Origin: Calophaca sinica
Taxonomy: Eukaryota > Streptophyta > Magnoliopsida > Fabales > Fabaceae
Length of the DNA: 64,000 nucleotides
Direction of reading: 5' to 3'
Assembly: GCA_037113605.1 (NCBI GenBank)
Contig: CM073733.1
Location: 37,738,501 to 37,802,500, forward strand
Shown: piece after piece, positions 24,279-34,908 of the stretch
Position numbering within the stretch: the stretch's first letter is position 1
Layout: every line of letters begins with the position of its first letter
Notes under the pieces: model-generated
The model's input: the letters and a program-made list of their open reading frames with translations, nothing else
Databases searched by the model: none
Told to the model about the DNA's origin: nothing
Made by a program: the position numbers and the translations under genes

Positions 24279-24918
24279 AAAAAAAATTTATTTTTTATTT
24301 TTTGTGTGATATAAATTTTTTTTGGTACTCTCATATTTTTTTCCGTGTTTTTTTTTATTATTTGACTATACATACCTTTATCTGATTATCTGTTTATATA
24401 CATTCAAATTTTTCTAAGCCATCTTTTTGACTATGATATGCTTTACACTCTTTTTGTCTGATAACAAAAGGGGGAGTAAAAGAAGTAAAAGAAAGGTATG
24501 ATGAACACGTGAAAGTCTGATTAACAATTTCACCGTCCGATGAATACACTAAAACTGAATTTATCATGCATATCATTTCATACATAGCATTTGTATGGTT
24601 ATTCATTGCTCTAAATCTATTAACTGCATTGATATTCATTGACCCAATAATCTAACAATGATCAATAAAATTGGTAATATAAAAATCTTTTTGATAAAAT
24701 GAAAATCAGCATCCGATCTCACTTTGTTAAAAATATGCTCTGATTCATCTATGTATTTTTGCGATCACTTAAATGAATTTGTTTATCAACAATCGCCTTA
24801 ATACTAGAATTGTCTTATATATCAAAATTGTTAAATTCAGGGGGAGACCCTTGATGTTATTTTGAAATTAAATTGTTCATCAACCTTGGATATTTGTCAT
24901 CATCAAAAAGGGGGAGAT
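24279..24918 (+). other. Sirevirus 3' untranslated region with repeated polypurine tracts
   Basis: Non-coding. Three related polypurine motifs occur: AAAAGGGGGAGT at 24466, CAGGGGGAGACC at about 24839, and AAAAAGGGGGAGA at 24905-24917, adjoining the 3' LTR. The last is the functional tract by position; multiple copies are a known feature of Sireviruses. Confidence 0.82.
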
Positions 24919-26174
24919 TGTTGGAACCAAAACGATTGATAAGTTTAGACCCTCATTAATTTTGATGATAACAAAATATTTCTTAAGAGAACAATTTATC
25001 TTCTAACATATCTTTGAGTGTACAGGTATCAAAAGCTTCATTTATATATGTACAAATCATTCAAGGAAGAAGAAGAAATATACAAAAGAATTGAATACAA
25101 TCCACTAGTGTCAGCATCCGAACTCACTTCAGCGTCTTACTAACAGCAAGCGTCCAGCAGTGTGACTTCTTGACACGTGGAACACTCAATTGCTACGAAG
25201 GCCCGTCCTCCTGCTCCGGCGGCGTCGATCTCTTTAATGAAGCACGTGGTGATCACATTTTTGCTCTTAGCCTCAGACTGTTCTGGAACGGAATTCGAAT
25301 TTGATTTTGTGCACTCATTTTAATGTACGAGGAAGCAAAGGTGACACCTTTAGCATAAGACAAAAATCGTACAAGGCAATTGCAAAAAGCAGATAGTATG
25401 AAAACAGTAATGTGTACTATTCTGATATTCTCTGGAAAGGAAGAAAAGGACTATATTTCAAATTACCTCACTCAATTGAAAGGAGATATTTTTACTGCAA
25501 CGGTAATACCCTTGAAGTCTCCTATAAATACCCCAAGGTATTCATTGAAGAAATGTTAGAAAAACTGTGAAGAAACTTCATTCTGAAAGCAATATTACTC
25601 AAGTGTGCAATCAAGCTTCGTGCCAAGTTTCTTGTCTACATAGAACTGAACTCAGCATCTTATACTTTCTTTTAGAAAGCTATTCTGTTTTGAGCTTAAT
25701 CTTTTCATCCTCTCTGTGAGAGTTATTTTGATTGTTATCAAAAGCATAATCTCTTTTGTAAAACTGTATTTGGCCTAGTTAAGGCTCTGTTCCTCAAAGG
25801 CTCGACTGTACTGAGTCGTTTTGAGAAGTTGAGAGTATTGTCAAGTTTGTGACAGAAGAATACTCTTGAGAAAATTGTAATTAGTTGATTATAGTGGAAA
25901 ATCCTTCAGGAACGAAGGGACTAGATGTAGCTATCAGTTGGTGGTGAACTAGTATAAATCTCTGAGTCTCATCCTTTACTGCTTTACATTATTTATCTTT
26001 ACCTTGCTCAGTAAAACAAGTTTTTATAAACTGTTTAAAGTTTTGCATCCGGTCCTGTTTAATTCTCTGCATCCGATATACAAACAGTTTTGAACAACTT
26101 GTGTTGAAGTTTTTACGTATAGTTTGCGAAAAGTTTTTAACACAATTCAACCCCCCTTCTTGTGTTCACGTTCA
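24919..26174 (+). repeat. 3' LTR of the Sirevirus-like element
   Basis: Starts TGTTGGAACC and ends CACGTTCA, followed by the AGTTT duplication and LINE sequence. Differences from the 5' LTR include single-base changes through the first 110 bp and a very different patch near 25197-25235 (GC-rich, slightly shorter). Confidence 0.95.
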
Positions 26175-26179
26175 AGTTT

Positions 26180-28123
26180 GAATAAATGTAAATTTTACAC
26201 TTGAACTATTTCTCATCGTCGTATTCATAGTCTCAGTTCTCTTCTTAGCTTTCTTCCTGGTTGCCTGCCTTTTAATTGTCTTGGAGTCCCTATTTTCAAA
26301 GGCAAGCCTAAGAAGCTCTATCTACAGCGTATTGCAAACCGTATAAAATGCAAGCTTAGTTCTTGGAAAGGCTCTTTACTTTCTATTATAGGCAGAGTCT
26401 AGCTTGTCAATTCAGTTATACAAGGTATGCTTCTTTACAGTTTCCATGTTTATGCTTGGCCTATTGCTTTATTGAAGGAGGTTGATTCCTGGATCCGCAA
26501 TTTTATTTGTTCTGGTGATATTAATAAAAGGAAAATTGTTACTGTTGCTTGGAATAAGGTTTGCACCCCCTTCCAAGAGGGTGGTCTTGGTATTCACTCC
26601 ATCAGAAAAACTAATGAAGCAACTATGTTAAAACTGTGTTGGAGCTGCTGTTAGTCAGTGGACTAATTTTTTCAAGGCTAAATACTTCAGGAATCATATG
26701 CCAGTCAGCAGGTATATTAAATTGTCTATTTTTCTATCTATCAAAAATTATTGGCCTCATATCAGAAATAATTCTCAATGGGTTCTTGGTAAAGGCGATA
26801 ATATTAATTTTTGGAGAGATAATTGGCTCTCTCAGACTGTTGTGGATCTCATGCAGATTCCGGAGCATGTTGCTATTAATCTGCGTGCTATGATCAAAGA
26901 CTTTATTATTGGACAGGCCTGGTCTTTACCTAACTATATCTCTGAAAATATTCTTAATACTGCTACGGAAATTGTTAATTATTGTCCCCCTCTTCGGCCT
27001 GGCACCGATACTTTAATTTGGAAGGGAACTAAAAATGGCGTTCTGACGTTTAAAGATGCTGATAATTATTTCTGTCCAGTAGGCGTTGTTAACAGCTGGG
27101 GCAAATTAATTTGATTTTCTTGTATTCCTCCTTCCGGGTCTTTTCTTGTTTGGAGACTTTTTCACTCTAAAATGCCAACAAACGAAAATCTACAAGCTCG
27201 TGGGTGTGTAGTGATTTTTATTTGCAGCCTTTGTGCTAAGAATTTTGAAACCTCAGATCATTTATTTCTTTGCTGCTCCTTTGCTTCTTCTATTTGGCGT
27301 TGGGTTGCCTCCCTCCTTAATGTTGTCTGGATACTTCAACATTCGATGCTCTGATTGATTCTTGCGATCATGGCAGGAGCTCTCAATTAAAGGAGGTTTT
27401 TATTGCTGCTATTTGCCATTCTATCTGGAGTATTTGGTTTTGTAGAAACCAGCTGCGGTTTAATAATACTTTGATTCCTCTTACTCGTGCATTGTCTGCT
27501 GAGATTAGGCTTTCTGGTAATTTTTCTAAAGGCACCATGTTTGCCTCTATGGAGGAATTCACTGCTCTAAAAAATTTCAGCATCACCATTCATCCTCCTA
27601 AGGCCCCAAAGATTGTTCAAGTTGACTGGCTTCCCCCTTCTCGGGGATGAATCAAGGCTAATACTGATGGTGCTGCTAGAGAGAGTCCAGGTCATGCTTC
27701 CCGTGGTGGCATTTTTAGGGATAGTAGGGGGCAGCTCTTAGCTGCTTTGCTGAATATATTGGTATTGCTTCTTCTTTCGAGGCTGAGATTGTTGCAGCGG
27801 TTATGGCTGTGGAGATTGCTCATAAGAAAGGTTGGAATGCTCTTTGGTTAGAGTGTGATTCTATGCTTCTAGTTGCTGCTTTCAAGGATCCTAATTTGGT
27901 CCCTTGGAAATTACGTATTCGTCGGCTTAATTGTGTTCATCTCACTAGCCATAAGCGTTTTTTCATTTCTCACATTTTTAGGGAAGGTAACACGTATGCA
28001 GATAGATTAGCTGCTTTTGGTATTACTAGTAGATGTTACAACTGGTGGGACACCGTTCCCACTTTCATTTTTGAGGAATTTTGTAAGAACCGTTATTGGT
28101 TCCCAAATTTTCGCTTTTGCTGA
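26180..28123 (+). pseudogene. LINE ORF2 3' part: RT thumb, zf-RVT, RNase H
   Basis: Continues the ORF2 cut at 14925. Around 26280-26620: CLGVPIFKGKPKKLYLQRI, then MLLYSFHVYAWPIALLKEVD and NKVCTPFQEGGLGIHSIRK. 26698-27114 has VLGKGDNINFWRDNWL. 27172-27354 is zf-RVT-like with CSLCAKNFETSDHLFLCC. 27650-28123 is an RNase H-like domain (ANTDGAARESPG, MAVEIAHKKGWNALWLECDS, HIFREGNTYADRLAAFG). Breaks: TAG near 26402, a frameshift near 26640, TGA near 27115, TGA near 27353 and a frameshift near 27750. The typical order of plant L1 elements is preserved. Confidence 0.87.
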
Positions 28124-28290
28124 TTTCATGGGTTTTGGTTTGGTCCCCCCATACTCTTTGTATTTTTTATTTCTTTTTTTAATAAATTAAAGCAGGAGTA
28201 CTCTTTTTCCTTCTAGATGTTTTTTTCCAAAAGAGGGTTTTACATTATAAGGTTTTAACGAGGCTCCTTCACTTTTCTTTGCCTTAAGAA
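28124..28290 (+). other. LINE 3' untranslated region
   Basis: Downstream of the RNase H stop comes T-rich DNA with AATAAATTAAAG near 28182 (possible polyadenylation signal), GTACTCTTTTTCC at about 28198 and AAGGTTTTAACGAGGC near 28249. The last two phrases recur in the same order in the gypsy element near 43720-43785. Confidence 0.6.
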
Positions 28291-30180
28291 AAAATTCCTT
28301 TAAGTTAATAAGGCACAAGTAGCCTTGAATTATTATCACGATACAATTGCTGGAAGAAAATACCATGAAGTGCTGTTTTTTGGTGGGTTTAATCGAAATT
28401 TCTTTTTATTATTAATTAGTATTTTTTTAATTTATCATTATCAAATTTTATATCTTATTTATTTATTTATTTATTTTCCTACCTTTAGACAACCATCGAT
28501 ACTCTTGCGAGTTTCTAGCCCAGCTTGGGGAGAAAGGGATGCATGAATGAACCATTGTAGTTATAATGAGAGTGGAGTGAAAGATGGAATGAATAATATT
28601 ACTTATATTTTATAATAAATTTAATATATTTTTTATTATTAAGCAAAAAATGTGCACGTTTTTCGATCGTCTCTTATTTAGTGATACTCAATTTTTAATC
28701 AATATATTTTATATAAATTTTATTTAATAATATGAAATGTATATTTAAGGAATATGACTTCTCTTTTATGAAAATCTATGCCTAGAGTTCAGTTGTTTTG
28801 AAGTAAAACCATTCAATTAAGAAAAAAAAAGCATAAATTGTATTTATTTATTTATTTATTTATTTCAGTTCGAGTCGGTAAAAAGACCAACAGAACCAAA
28901 CTCAGGACACGTTCGAATCGTTACAAACAGAAATCTGACAGCATTTGTTCCTCACTCATGGTTACAGTGCCTGGACAACGGGTGGGTTCGGTCGGTTTCG
29001 GACTGAAAACCTTCAATCCATACACAACCGAAGGTGAGAAGATCTCACCCACTTCCGTCCGTTCTTGTCATCGGATTGTTCGGGCAATGGTTTAGGCGGT
29101 TCGACGGGTTCGTGGTCAGATTGGCACAGTTGTGGAAGCCCAAAACAACAAAACTAAGAGAAGTGAAAATGCAGTGGTTGCAAACAACAGAAGAAGAAAA
29201 TCAACAACAAAAAATAGAACAAGGGCTTTGAATGCCCAATCTACAAAAGAGAAAGGGGAGCAATGGTGGTGATGACTGATGAGTTGCGGTGGAGATTTGA
29301 AACTCGCGGCAAGGGAAGCAGCGGTTGTTCGTCGAGGTTCTCATGGATTGAAGGTGGTGAGGCGGTGCTGCCGCTGTTGGGTTAGGGCGGTTCACGACCT
29401 TGGTTCTCCAACTATTGACGAAGACACTACGGCAGTTGATGGAGATGAAGGGCGGTTGATGGAGATCATTGCTCGTCTCCTCTCACCATTGACGGATGAG
29501 GCTCCCTTCCTCTCTCAATTGCGTTCACATTGAGGCCCATCTAGTATCTTCAATTCCAATTAAAATAATATAAGTAAGCGTCATTTTAATTAAATTTTGC
29601 ACAAGATGTATTTTTTTTTTTGCACAAAAGCTTTACTTCCTGATAAAGAAATGACTATTATTATTATTATGTTATCAAATCAAGAGATGACTATTATTTA
29701 ATTATGCTATATATTAATATTATTATATTATATATTATACACATCAAGGTAAGCAACTGATAGTACTGTTACATGATATCTCTGTGTCAGGGACATGAGG
29801 CCCATCTTATCCTGTCACACACGAAACCTCTTCGGTCGGTTTCGGATTTCGATGGATTCAATTACGTTAATTCGAATCCGACCAAAAACACCCATTACTA
29901 ATTGGTTTCTCAAACCCGTTCACCCGTATTTCCGAAGTAAACCGCTCGTGCCAACATAACAGCAAATGGATAGTCCGGGTTCGGACGGTAATGAAATTTT
30001 GTCCAGCCTTTACACATACAGACGTACAGTCCATTACACGAAAAATAGCACAAACAACTTGTACCGTACACATGTGCGGCCATGATCTAACTGCACGTGC
30101 AACAGATTCTTCCGTCGTCATGCTCCTGAAAAATCAAACCGATTCCCATCCCATAGCAAGCAAACTTTAACTTATTAATA
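28291..30180. other. Intergenic, unassigned; microsatellites
   Basis: AT-rich DNA with (ATTT)n runs at about 28448-28475 and 28840-28865, and a GC-richer island 28870-29540 with stretches such as GGTCGGTTTCGG that recur near 29832. ORFs in the island (for example 28838-29095 and 29279-29533) overlap on both strands and show no motif I recognise. Old DNA-transposon debris is possible. I see no convincing gene. Confidence 0.5.
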
Positions 30181-30464
30181 CTACATTCGTTTCAAATTAT
30201 AAGCACTTTTGATCAAAACACAGAGATTAAGAAAATCATTTAACCAATTTAATTTATCTAGAAAGTGTGATAGTTTTCCCATACTACCCTCCAATTAATG
30301 AGACAAAATCTTTAGTACTCCACTTTGGTTTCTCATCTTCTCATGACTATCTAAGGGTATTTTTGTAAAGAATTAATTAATGTATCTTGTAAATTGAAAA
30401 TGGGCTTATATTTTGGGACAAATATTTTTTTGCAAAGAGGGCTTATAATTTGGGACGGAGGTAG
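30181..30464. mobile_element. Stowaway-like (Tc1/mariner) MITE, 284 bp
   Basis: The left end CTACATTCGTTTCAAATTAT and the right end's complement CTACCTCCGTCCCAAATTAT pair with few mismatches; TA flanks both sides. The sequence is a slightly worn form of the widespread plant Stowaway terminus CTCCCTCCGTCCCAAATTATAAG-type. No coding capacity. Confidence 0.88.
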
Positions 30465-30485
30465 TATTATTAATCATTAATATTA

Positions 30486-30704
30486 ACTAGCGGCAAGACG
30501 GGCACCCCCGTGCCGTCTTTCCGCATTTCTAATGCGCTACACTATACACAATTTCCTGACTTGGTGGGGGTTACGTAACTGCTGTTTTGTGGTTATGTCA
30601 TGGGGTGAAAATGTGTGTTATTATTCAAAGGATAGTTTAGGAAAGCAAATTAGGAAGCCAAAAAGTGGTTATTAAAGGGAGTTCCCTTTATAAGATATTA
30701 TAGA
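30486..30704 (-). mobile_element. Short non-autonomous Helitron, 219 bp
   Basis: On the minus strand the element begins TCTATAATATCTTATAAAGG (from 30704) and ends with a GC-rich hairpin (30495-30519, one bulged base) followed four bases later by CTAGT (30490-30486). The base before TC is A and the base after CTAGT is T, so it sits between A and T without duplication. TC start, 3' hairpin, CTAGT end and AT target are the full set of Helitron hallmarks. There is no room for the Rep/helicase protein, so it depends on another copy. Confidence 0.82.
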
Positions 30705-32764
30705 TATTAATAGTCCCTTTAAAAAAAATTAATATTAAAACTACTGTAAAAAAAACATAATATTAATACAAGAATATATAGTTAATAAATTTAACAAATA
30801 ATATTAAAATAAATAAAAAATTTAATTTAATTTAACTTCACATATGATTACAGTTTGTGGAATTTATAAAATATTAAATGAAACCCAATAGAAAATTGAC
30901 AATTGTCAACAAGGGAATTGAGTTTTAATCTTGATATCATTTATGCTTTCTATGGATGTTGAAAAAAATAAAAAGAAATCAGACAATAGATAAAAAAAAT
31001 GAATAGGAGAAAATGAAGGAAAGTAAGAATTTTATTTGCATAGAGAGATTTTTTATTTTTTTTTTACTTGTTTTGGTTTGATGAAAAAGATAAAAAAGAA
31101 AGAAAATAAATAATTGATATAATGCTTTTCTCACTCTTGATGAAATGAAAAAATAAATGTGGATCTTAAATTAAATGATAAATAAACAGATAAGTAAAAT
31201 TGAAAGGAGTCAAATTATTTTCTTAAAATCTGTGTTTTATTTGAACTTGAAGAGAAAAAAAAATAGATGTAAATCCTACATTAATTTTTTCTCTTTACAA
31301 TGTTCACAATTCACAGTTAAACAAGATAAAGTAATATATTTTAGTCTTAAATATGCATTTCGTCTCTACAAATACAGTGACATATGATTTTAATTCTTGC
31401 AAAAAAATTAGATTCACTCACTACAGTGCTAGATTCTATGGTTTTGGTCTTTGTTGTCATCTTTTTGTCAAAAAATGATGACGTGGCTAACAAATTGCCA
31501 CTTGGACTTGCTGACATGACGTTTTTAAATGATTTGACACACTAATTATAGCTGATTCACTATTTTTATTTAAACAAAAATCTAAATTGATAAAAGGTTG
31601 ATGTGCCAGTATGACTATTTTTAATTTTACATTTTAACAAAAATAAAAAAGTACAATAGGCCAAAGATTAGCGTTTTTTCTTCAATCTGTTAGAGAAGAT
31701 AAATCGCATTAGAGGAACACCTCAAACCAGGCATCTGCAAACTACTACGTTGTCTCCATATCTCTACGAGGCACTAGGCCAAACCCATAGAGCACCGTCC
31801 CAACGACCCGACTTCTGTGAGCAACCCACGACAGAGACCGATCTCCACAACCCTCATCTCGTTTATGCAATCTCAAACATTCCAAATGTCCATCTTTCCC
31901 TTTCCCCCTGCACAGCGCAACATACACATGACCCCTCCCTCTCTCATCTCCATCTCGAGAAAGATCAAAACTTCCTTCTATTGTTACTGAATGGAAAAAT
32001 ATGATTCGTTCTTTGTTTGCCCCGATGTTGATTTGTTCGCTAGTCCGAGTTATTGTGCTTAGTTGATTTGTGTGTTTGATTTTCTTGTTTAATTGTGATG
32101 GGGTGAGGAGTCCAATGAGGAGGGGAAGTTGGGCAGGGGTGGGGCTAGAGATGGGGGAGGGGAGAGGTGGGGGAGGGGCTAGAGATGGGGTTGGGGTGGG
32201 GAAGGAGGTGGGGTGGCCGAAGGGGAGTGGTTTTGGGTGTGGGATGATTCAGATTGAGCGATGTGGGTGTAGCCTGTGTCTTTGCCAAATGGGAGGGGGT
32301 GGGGGTGAGATGACGAAGGTGAAAAGTGGGGGATGTTGATGTCTGATGGTGAGAGGTGGGGTGGCTGATGGTGACTTTAATTTTTGGGTTTGCAGAGGTA
32401 GGGGTCTTGATGTTTGATGGGTTGTTTTGCTTTTCTGGGTTTTGTGTACTTTTTTGGAGATGAACTTGTGTTTATGGCTTAGCGATCCTGTAGTGGCCAA
32501 GATTGAACAATGACTAATGAATTACATACACCAAAGACATGTGTTTTTGGGCATTCCATAGCACAATCCTTTGAACCATAATTACAACTAAACTGATGGG
32601 CTCATTTACTAATTAAGGATGTGAAGTATCTGTATTAATGTTTTGCGTTTTCGGATTTTGGTTGAATTTTTTGGATTTTGGTTGAAGTGTGGAGTGTGAG
32701 AGGGGAAGTAGAAAGAAACCAGTTGTTTTTTAAATTTCATTTTAAAAATAATTAAATATGACTC
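30705..32764. other. Intergenic, unassigned, with a G-rich block
   Basis: 30705-31620 is very AT-rich, with phrases of the TTTCGTCTCTACAAATA type often found in worn MITEs. 31690-32000 is CT-rich and leader-like, and 32096-32345 is strongly G-rich on the plus strand. No ORF here is convincing; those covering the G-rich block are low complexity. The gypsy 5' LTR begins at 32765. Confidence 0.5.
32096..32345 (+). repeat. G-run cluster with partial tandem duplication
   Basis: More than ten runs of three to five G's within about 250 bp, many within seven bases of each other, matching the simple rule for G-quadruplex potential. GGGGCTAGAGATGGGG occurs twice about 34 bp apart, near 32140 and 32175. 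Confidence 0.75.
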
Positions 32765-33320
32765 TGTTATGGGCCGGCCTCCAAGCTGAGTTCATAACTG
32801 GGCCACCGATCTGCACCTTGCTGCATCTGGGCAATTCCAAGCTCGTCCCATCATAGTCCGAGCTTTAATGGGCCGAGCCCATTAGCTAAGGCCCTACAAA
32901 GGAAAAAGACTGAGCTGACCAAGACCGAGCTGACCGAGCAGGTCCCGAATCTTCCAGAAGCGGCATGCCAAAAGGATAAGATAACACTTGAAGCTGTTAG
33001 GGGCTCCGAGTATTGAGGAATACGAAACCAGTACGAGATATCAGGAGGGATAGGCTCATCCCATTGACTTGCTGAAGAAGAGACCTAAACACCGAAGAGG
33101 GATCAGACTCAGCTATATAAAGGGGTTAAGCCCCCCAGGTTATTCATACTCTCTACACTCTCTACAACCCTAAACACTTATTCATGCTCACCTTCTCTCC
33201 CTCCTAAAAGCCCTATCTAACTTAGGCATTGGAGTGCCTTTTACAGGTACCCCCCGTCGGTCTACAGGAGGAAGGACATTGCATCGGAGGAGGAGAGCTC
33301 TACCAGGTCGTGCATTAACA
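32765..33320 (+). repeat. 5' LTR of the gypsy element, 556 bp
   Basis: Starts TGTTATGGGCCGGCC and ends GCATTAACA next to a plausible primer-binding site. AGCTATATAAAGGGG near 33110 is a good TATA box. The start is matched by the 3' LTR stub at 47098 with a handful of C/T and G/A differences. Confidence 0.9.
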
Positions 33321-33340
33321 TTGGCTCCCACCGTGGGGCC
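33321..33340 (+). promoter_or_regulatory. Probable primer-binding site
   Basis: TTGGCTCCCACCGTGGGGCC follows the 5' LTR directly. Position and the TTGGC-CCCACCGTGGGGC form agree with many plant gypsy elements; I do not assign the tRNA. Confidence 0.65.
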
Positions 33341-33381
33341 CGGTAAAACTAGCTTGGGCCTCAAGGACACCACCGAGCAAG

Positions 33382-34908
33382 ATGGTATGCACAAGGAGCA
33401 CAGCGAATAACAGATCGCCACCACCAAGCCATAACACAGTCAGTCAAAGCGCACACCCACCTCCAGACCCTGTCTTGGAGCTCCTCAGGGTGGAAAATGA
33501 GGAGCTAAAACGTCGGATCAATGAAGTCCTCGATCGTGAGAAGAAAGTTAGCCACAAGACACCCTCCAGGACACGTCAGGATACCAAAAAAGACGACGAT
33601 AGAGACTCATCCAGAACGGATCGGTCGAGCAGGACAGAAAGCCCTAAGCACAGACCCGCTCGTCACCACAAAGATCGACCATCGGAGATTGGGCTAACCC
33701 TACTCCCTTTCAGCGAGGAGATCATGACTGATCCAGTCCCCAAACACTTCCAAATTCCCAACATGGATGCTTATGAAGGTAAAACTGATCCAGAAGAACA
33801 CCTCACCTCCTTCAATGCTCGGATGTTGTTGGTCGGAGCCTCTGAAGGCTTAAAGTGCAGAACTTTCCCATGTACCCTGAAGAGATCTGCCATAATGTGG
33901 TTTTCTAGCCTCTCACAGCACTCAATACATTCCTTCGGCCAGCTCGCTGAACAATTCGTAGCCAGATTCACGATGAGACGAGCAGTCAGAAAGAACTCCA
34001 CCTGTCTCGTCGGGTTTAAGCAAAGATCGGACAAGACACTCAAGTCATTCATAGAGTGTTTTAACAATGAAACAGCTCAAGTCAGAAACCTCAGTACCGA
34101 TGTGGCACTCCATGCCATGGTGTCAGCACTGAAGCCCAGACCTTTCTCCGACTCCCTTACCTGGCGCCCTGTTGAGTCTCTGGACGAGCTGAGACGTCGA
34201 ACTGTAGGATATATCAACATGGAAGAAGTAGCTACCGCTAAGAAAGAAACCAAAGGTCGGCAGGACAAGGGAAAAGAATCGACCAGAGATCGGATGGACA
34301 GGACGAGCGATCACGGAGGACGACAAGAATACGAAGGAAGATTCACCCCCTTGACAGTGGGGAGAGAGCGAGTATTCAAGGAAGCATATGCAGCTAACCT
34401 TATCACCCTGCCTCCTCGAAGAGACTCCCCACCTGATGCAGATCGCCAAAGGTACTGCGAATACCATCGGCTCAATACCAACAGGTGCCAAGCACTCAAG
34501 GTAAATATCGAGAAGCTCATTCAAGCCAGGCACCTGACGAAGTATGTGGACAAAGGGACCGGAGCCGCCCCCAAAGAAAATGAAAGAGGTCGAAGACGAC
34601 CACGCTTGCCCGAGCGCAAGCGCGAGAGATCACCAGCTCGGAAAAGGAGAGATCGACGTTCGCCTGCCCAATCACGCAGGCAGGCACCAACTGGAGGGAC
34701 TCCTTCACTTAACCTTATAGCAGGAGGATTTGCATGTGGAGGGGAGTCAAGTAGCAGCCGAAGAAGACACTTGCGATCGGTCAAGGCTTCAAACTCGGTA
34801 ACTGCTCCTCCCGCAGTTCTACCGACCATCACCTTTCTAGAAAAAGACTACCACCACCAAGACGACCCCATGGTTGTCACCGTTCACCTCACCGAATTCA
34901 ACGTTTGA
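33382..34908 (+). CDS. Gypsy gag polyprotein, 508 aa
   Basis: An open frame from an ATG 61 bp after the LTR. Residues 1-110 are Ser/Arg/Lys-rich with a short heptad-like segment (LELLRVENEELKRRINEVLD). The retrotransposon gag domain follows at about 120-280: FQIPNMDAYEGKTDPEEHL, TLKRSAIMWFSSL, QFVARFTM, and TLKSFIECFNNE. A basic spacer contains CEYHRLNTNRCQALK, an unusual knuckle-like motif in which the first Cys-His half of the Tat-type motif (normally CxYHxxxGHxTxxC) has lost the Gly-His. It ends in TGA where related elements read on into protease, so gag and pol are separated here by this stop. Gag builds the particle. Confidence 0.88.
   Translation: MVCTRSTANNRSPPPSHNTVSQSAHPPPDPVLELLRVENEELKRRINEVLDREKKVSHKTPSRTRQDTKKDDDRDSSRTDRSSRTESPKHRPARHHKDRPSEIGLTLLPFSEEIMTDPVPKHFQIPNMDAYEGKTDPEEHLTSFNARMLLVGASEGLKCRTFPCTLKRSAIMWFSSLSQHSIHSFGQLAEQFVARFTMRRAVRKNSTCLVGFKQRSDKTLKSFIECFNNETAQVRNLSTDVALHAMVSALKPRPFSDSLTWRPVESLDELRRRTVGYINMEEVATAKKETKGRQDKGKESTRDRMDRTSDHGGRQEYEGRFTPLTVGRERVFKEAYAANLITLPPRRDSPPDADRQRYCEYHRLNTNRCQALKVNIEKLIQARHLTKYVDKGTGAAPKENERGRRRPRLPERKRERSPARKRRDRRSPAQSRRQAPTGGTPSLNLIAGGFACGGESSSSRRRHLRSVKASNSVTAPPAVLPTITFLEKDYHHQDDPMVVTVHLTEFNV

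Larger units (their letters stand above)
14926..26174 (+). mobile_element. Sirevirus-like Ty1/copia LTR retrotransposon, 11.2 kb
   Basis: Two LTRs of about 1255 and 1256 bp start TGTTGG and end GTTCA, and the pentanucleotide AGTTT flanks the whole (14921-14925 and 26175-26179). A primer-binding site next to the 5' LTR matches initiator Met-tRNA, and AAAAAGGGGGAGA precedes the 3' LTR. Gene order is gag, protease, integrase, RT, RNase H (copia order), then a large env-like ORF. Large size, repeated polypurine motifs and the env-like ORF are hallmarks of the Sirevirus/Maximus lineage. All coding regions carry stops, frameshifts or deletions, so this copy is defective. It splits a LINE. Confidence 0.93.
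11041..28290 (+). mobile_element. L1-type LINE, split by the Sirevirus-like element
   Basis: Two coding regions typical of plant LINEs follow each other on the plus strand: an ORF1 with DUF4283 and CCHC finger (11049-12750) and an ORF2 with endonuclease, reverse transcriptase, zf-RVT and RNase H-like domain (12762-14925 and 26180-28123). The Sirevirus-like insertion at 14926-26174 separates the RT palm from the RT thumb, with AGTTT duplicated. The own length is about 6 kb without the insertion. Stops and frameshifts occur throughout. The end near 28290 is approximate; I saw no clear poly-A tail or target duplication for the LINE itself. Confidence 0.9.

Noticed and set aside
28870..29540. GC-richer island as a possible captured gene (Pack-type element)
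   Set aside because: No protein motif, no terminal inverted repeats found, and ORFs on both strands conflict.
32070..32500. ORFs on both strands in the G-rich block
   Set aside because: Gly/Arg-rich or Pro-rich low complexity only; explained by base composition.
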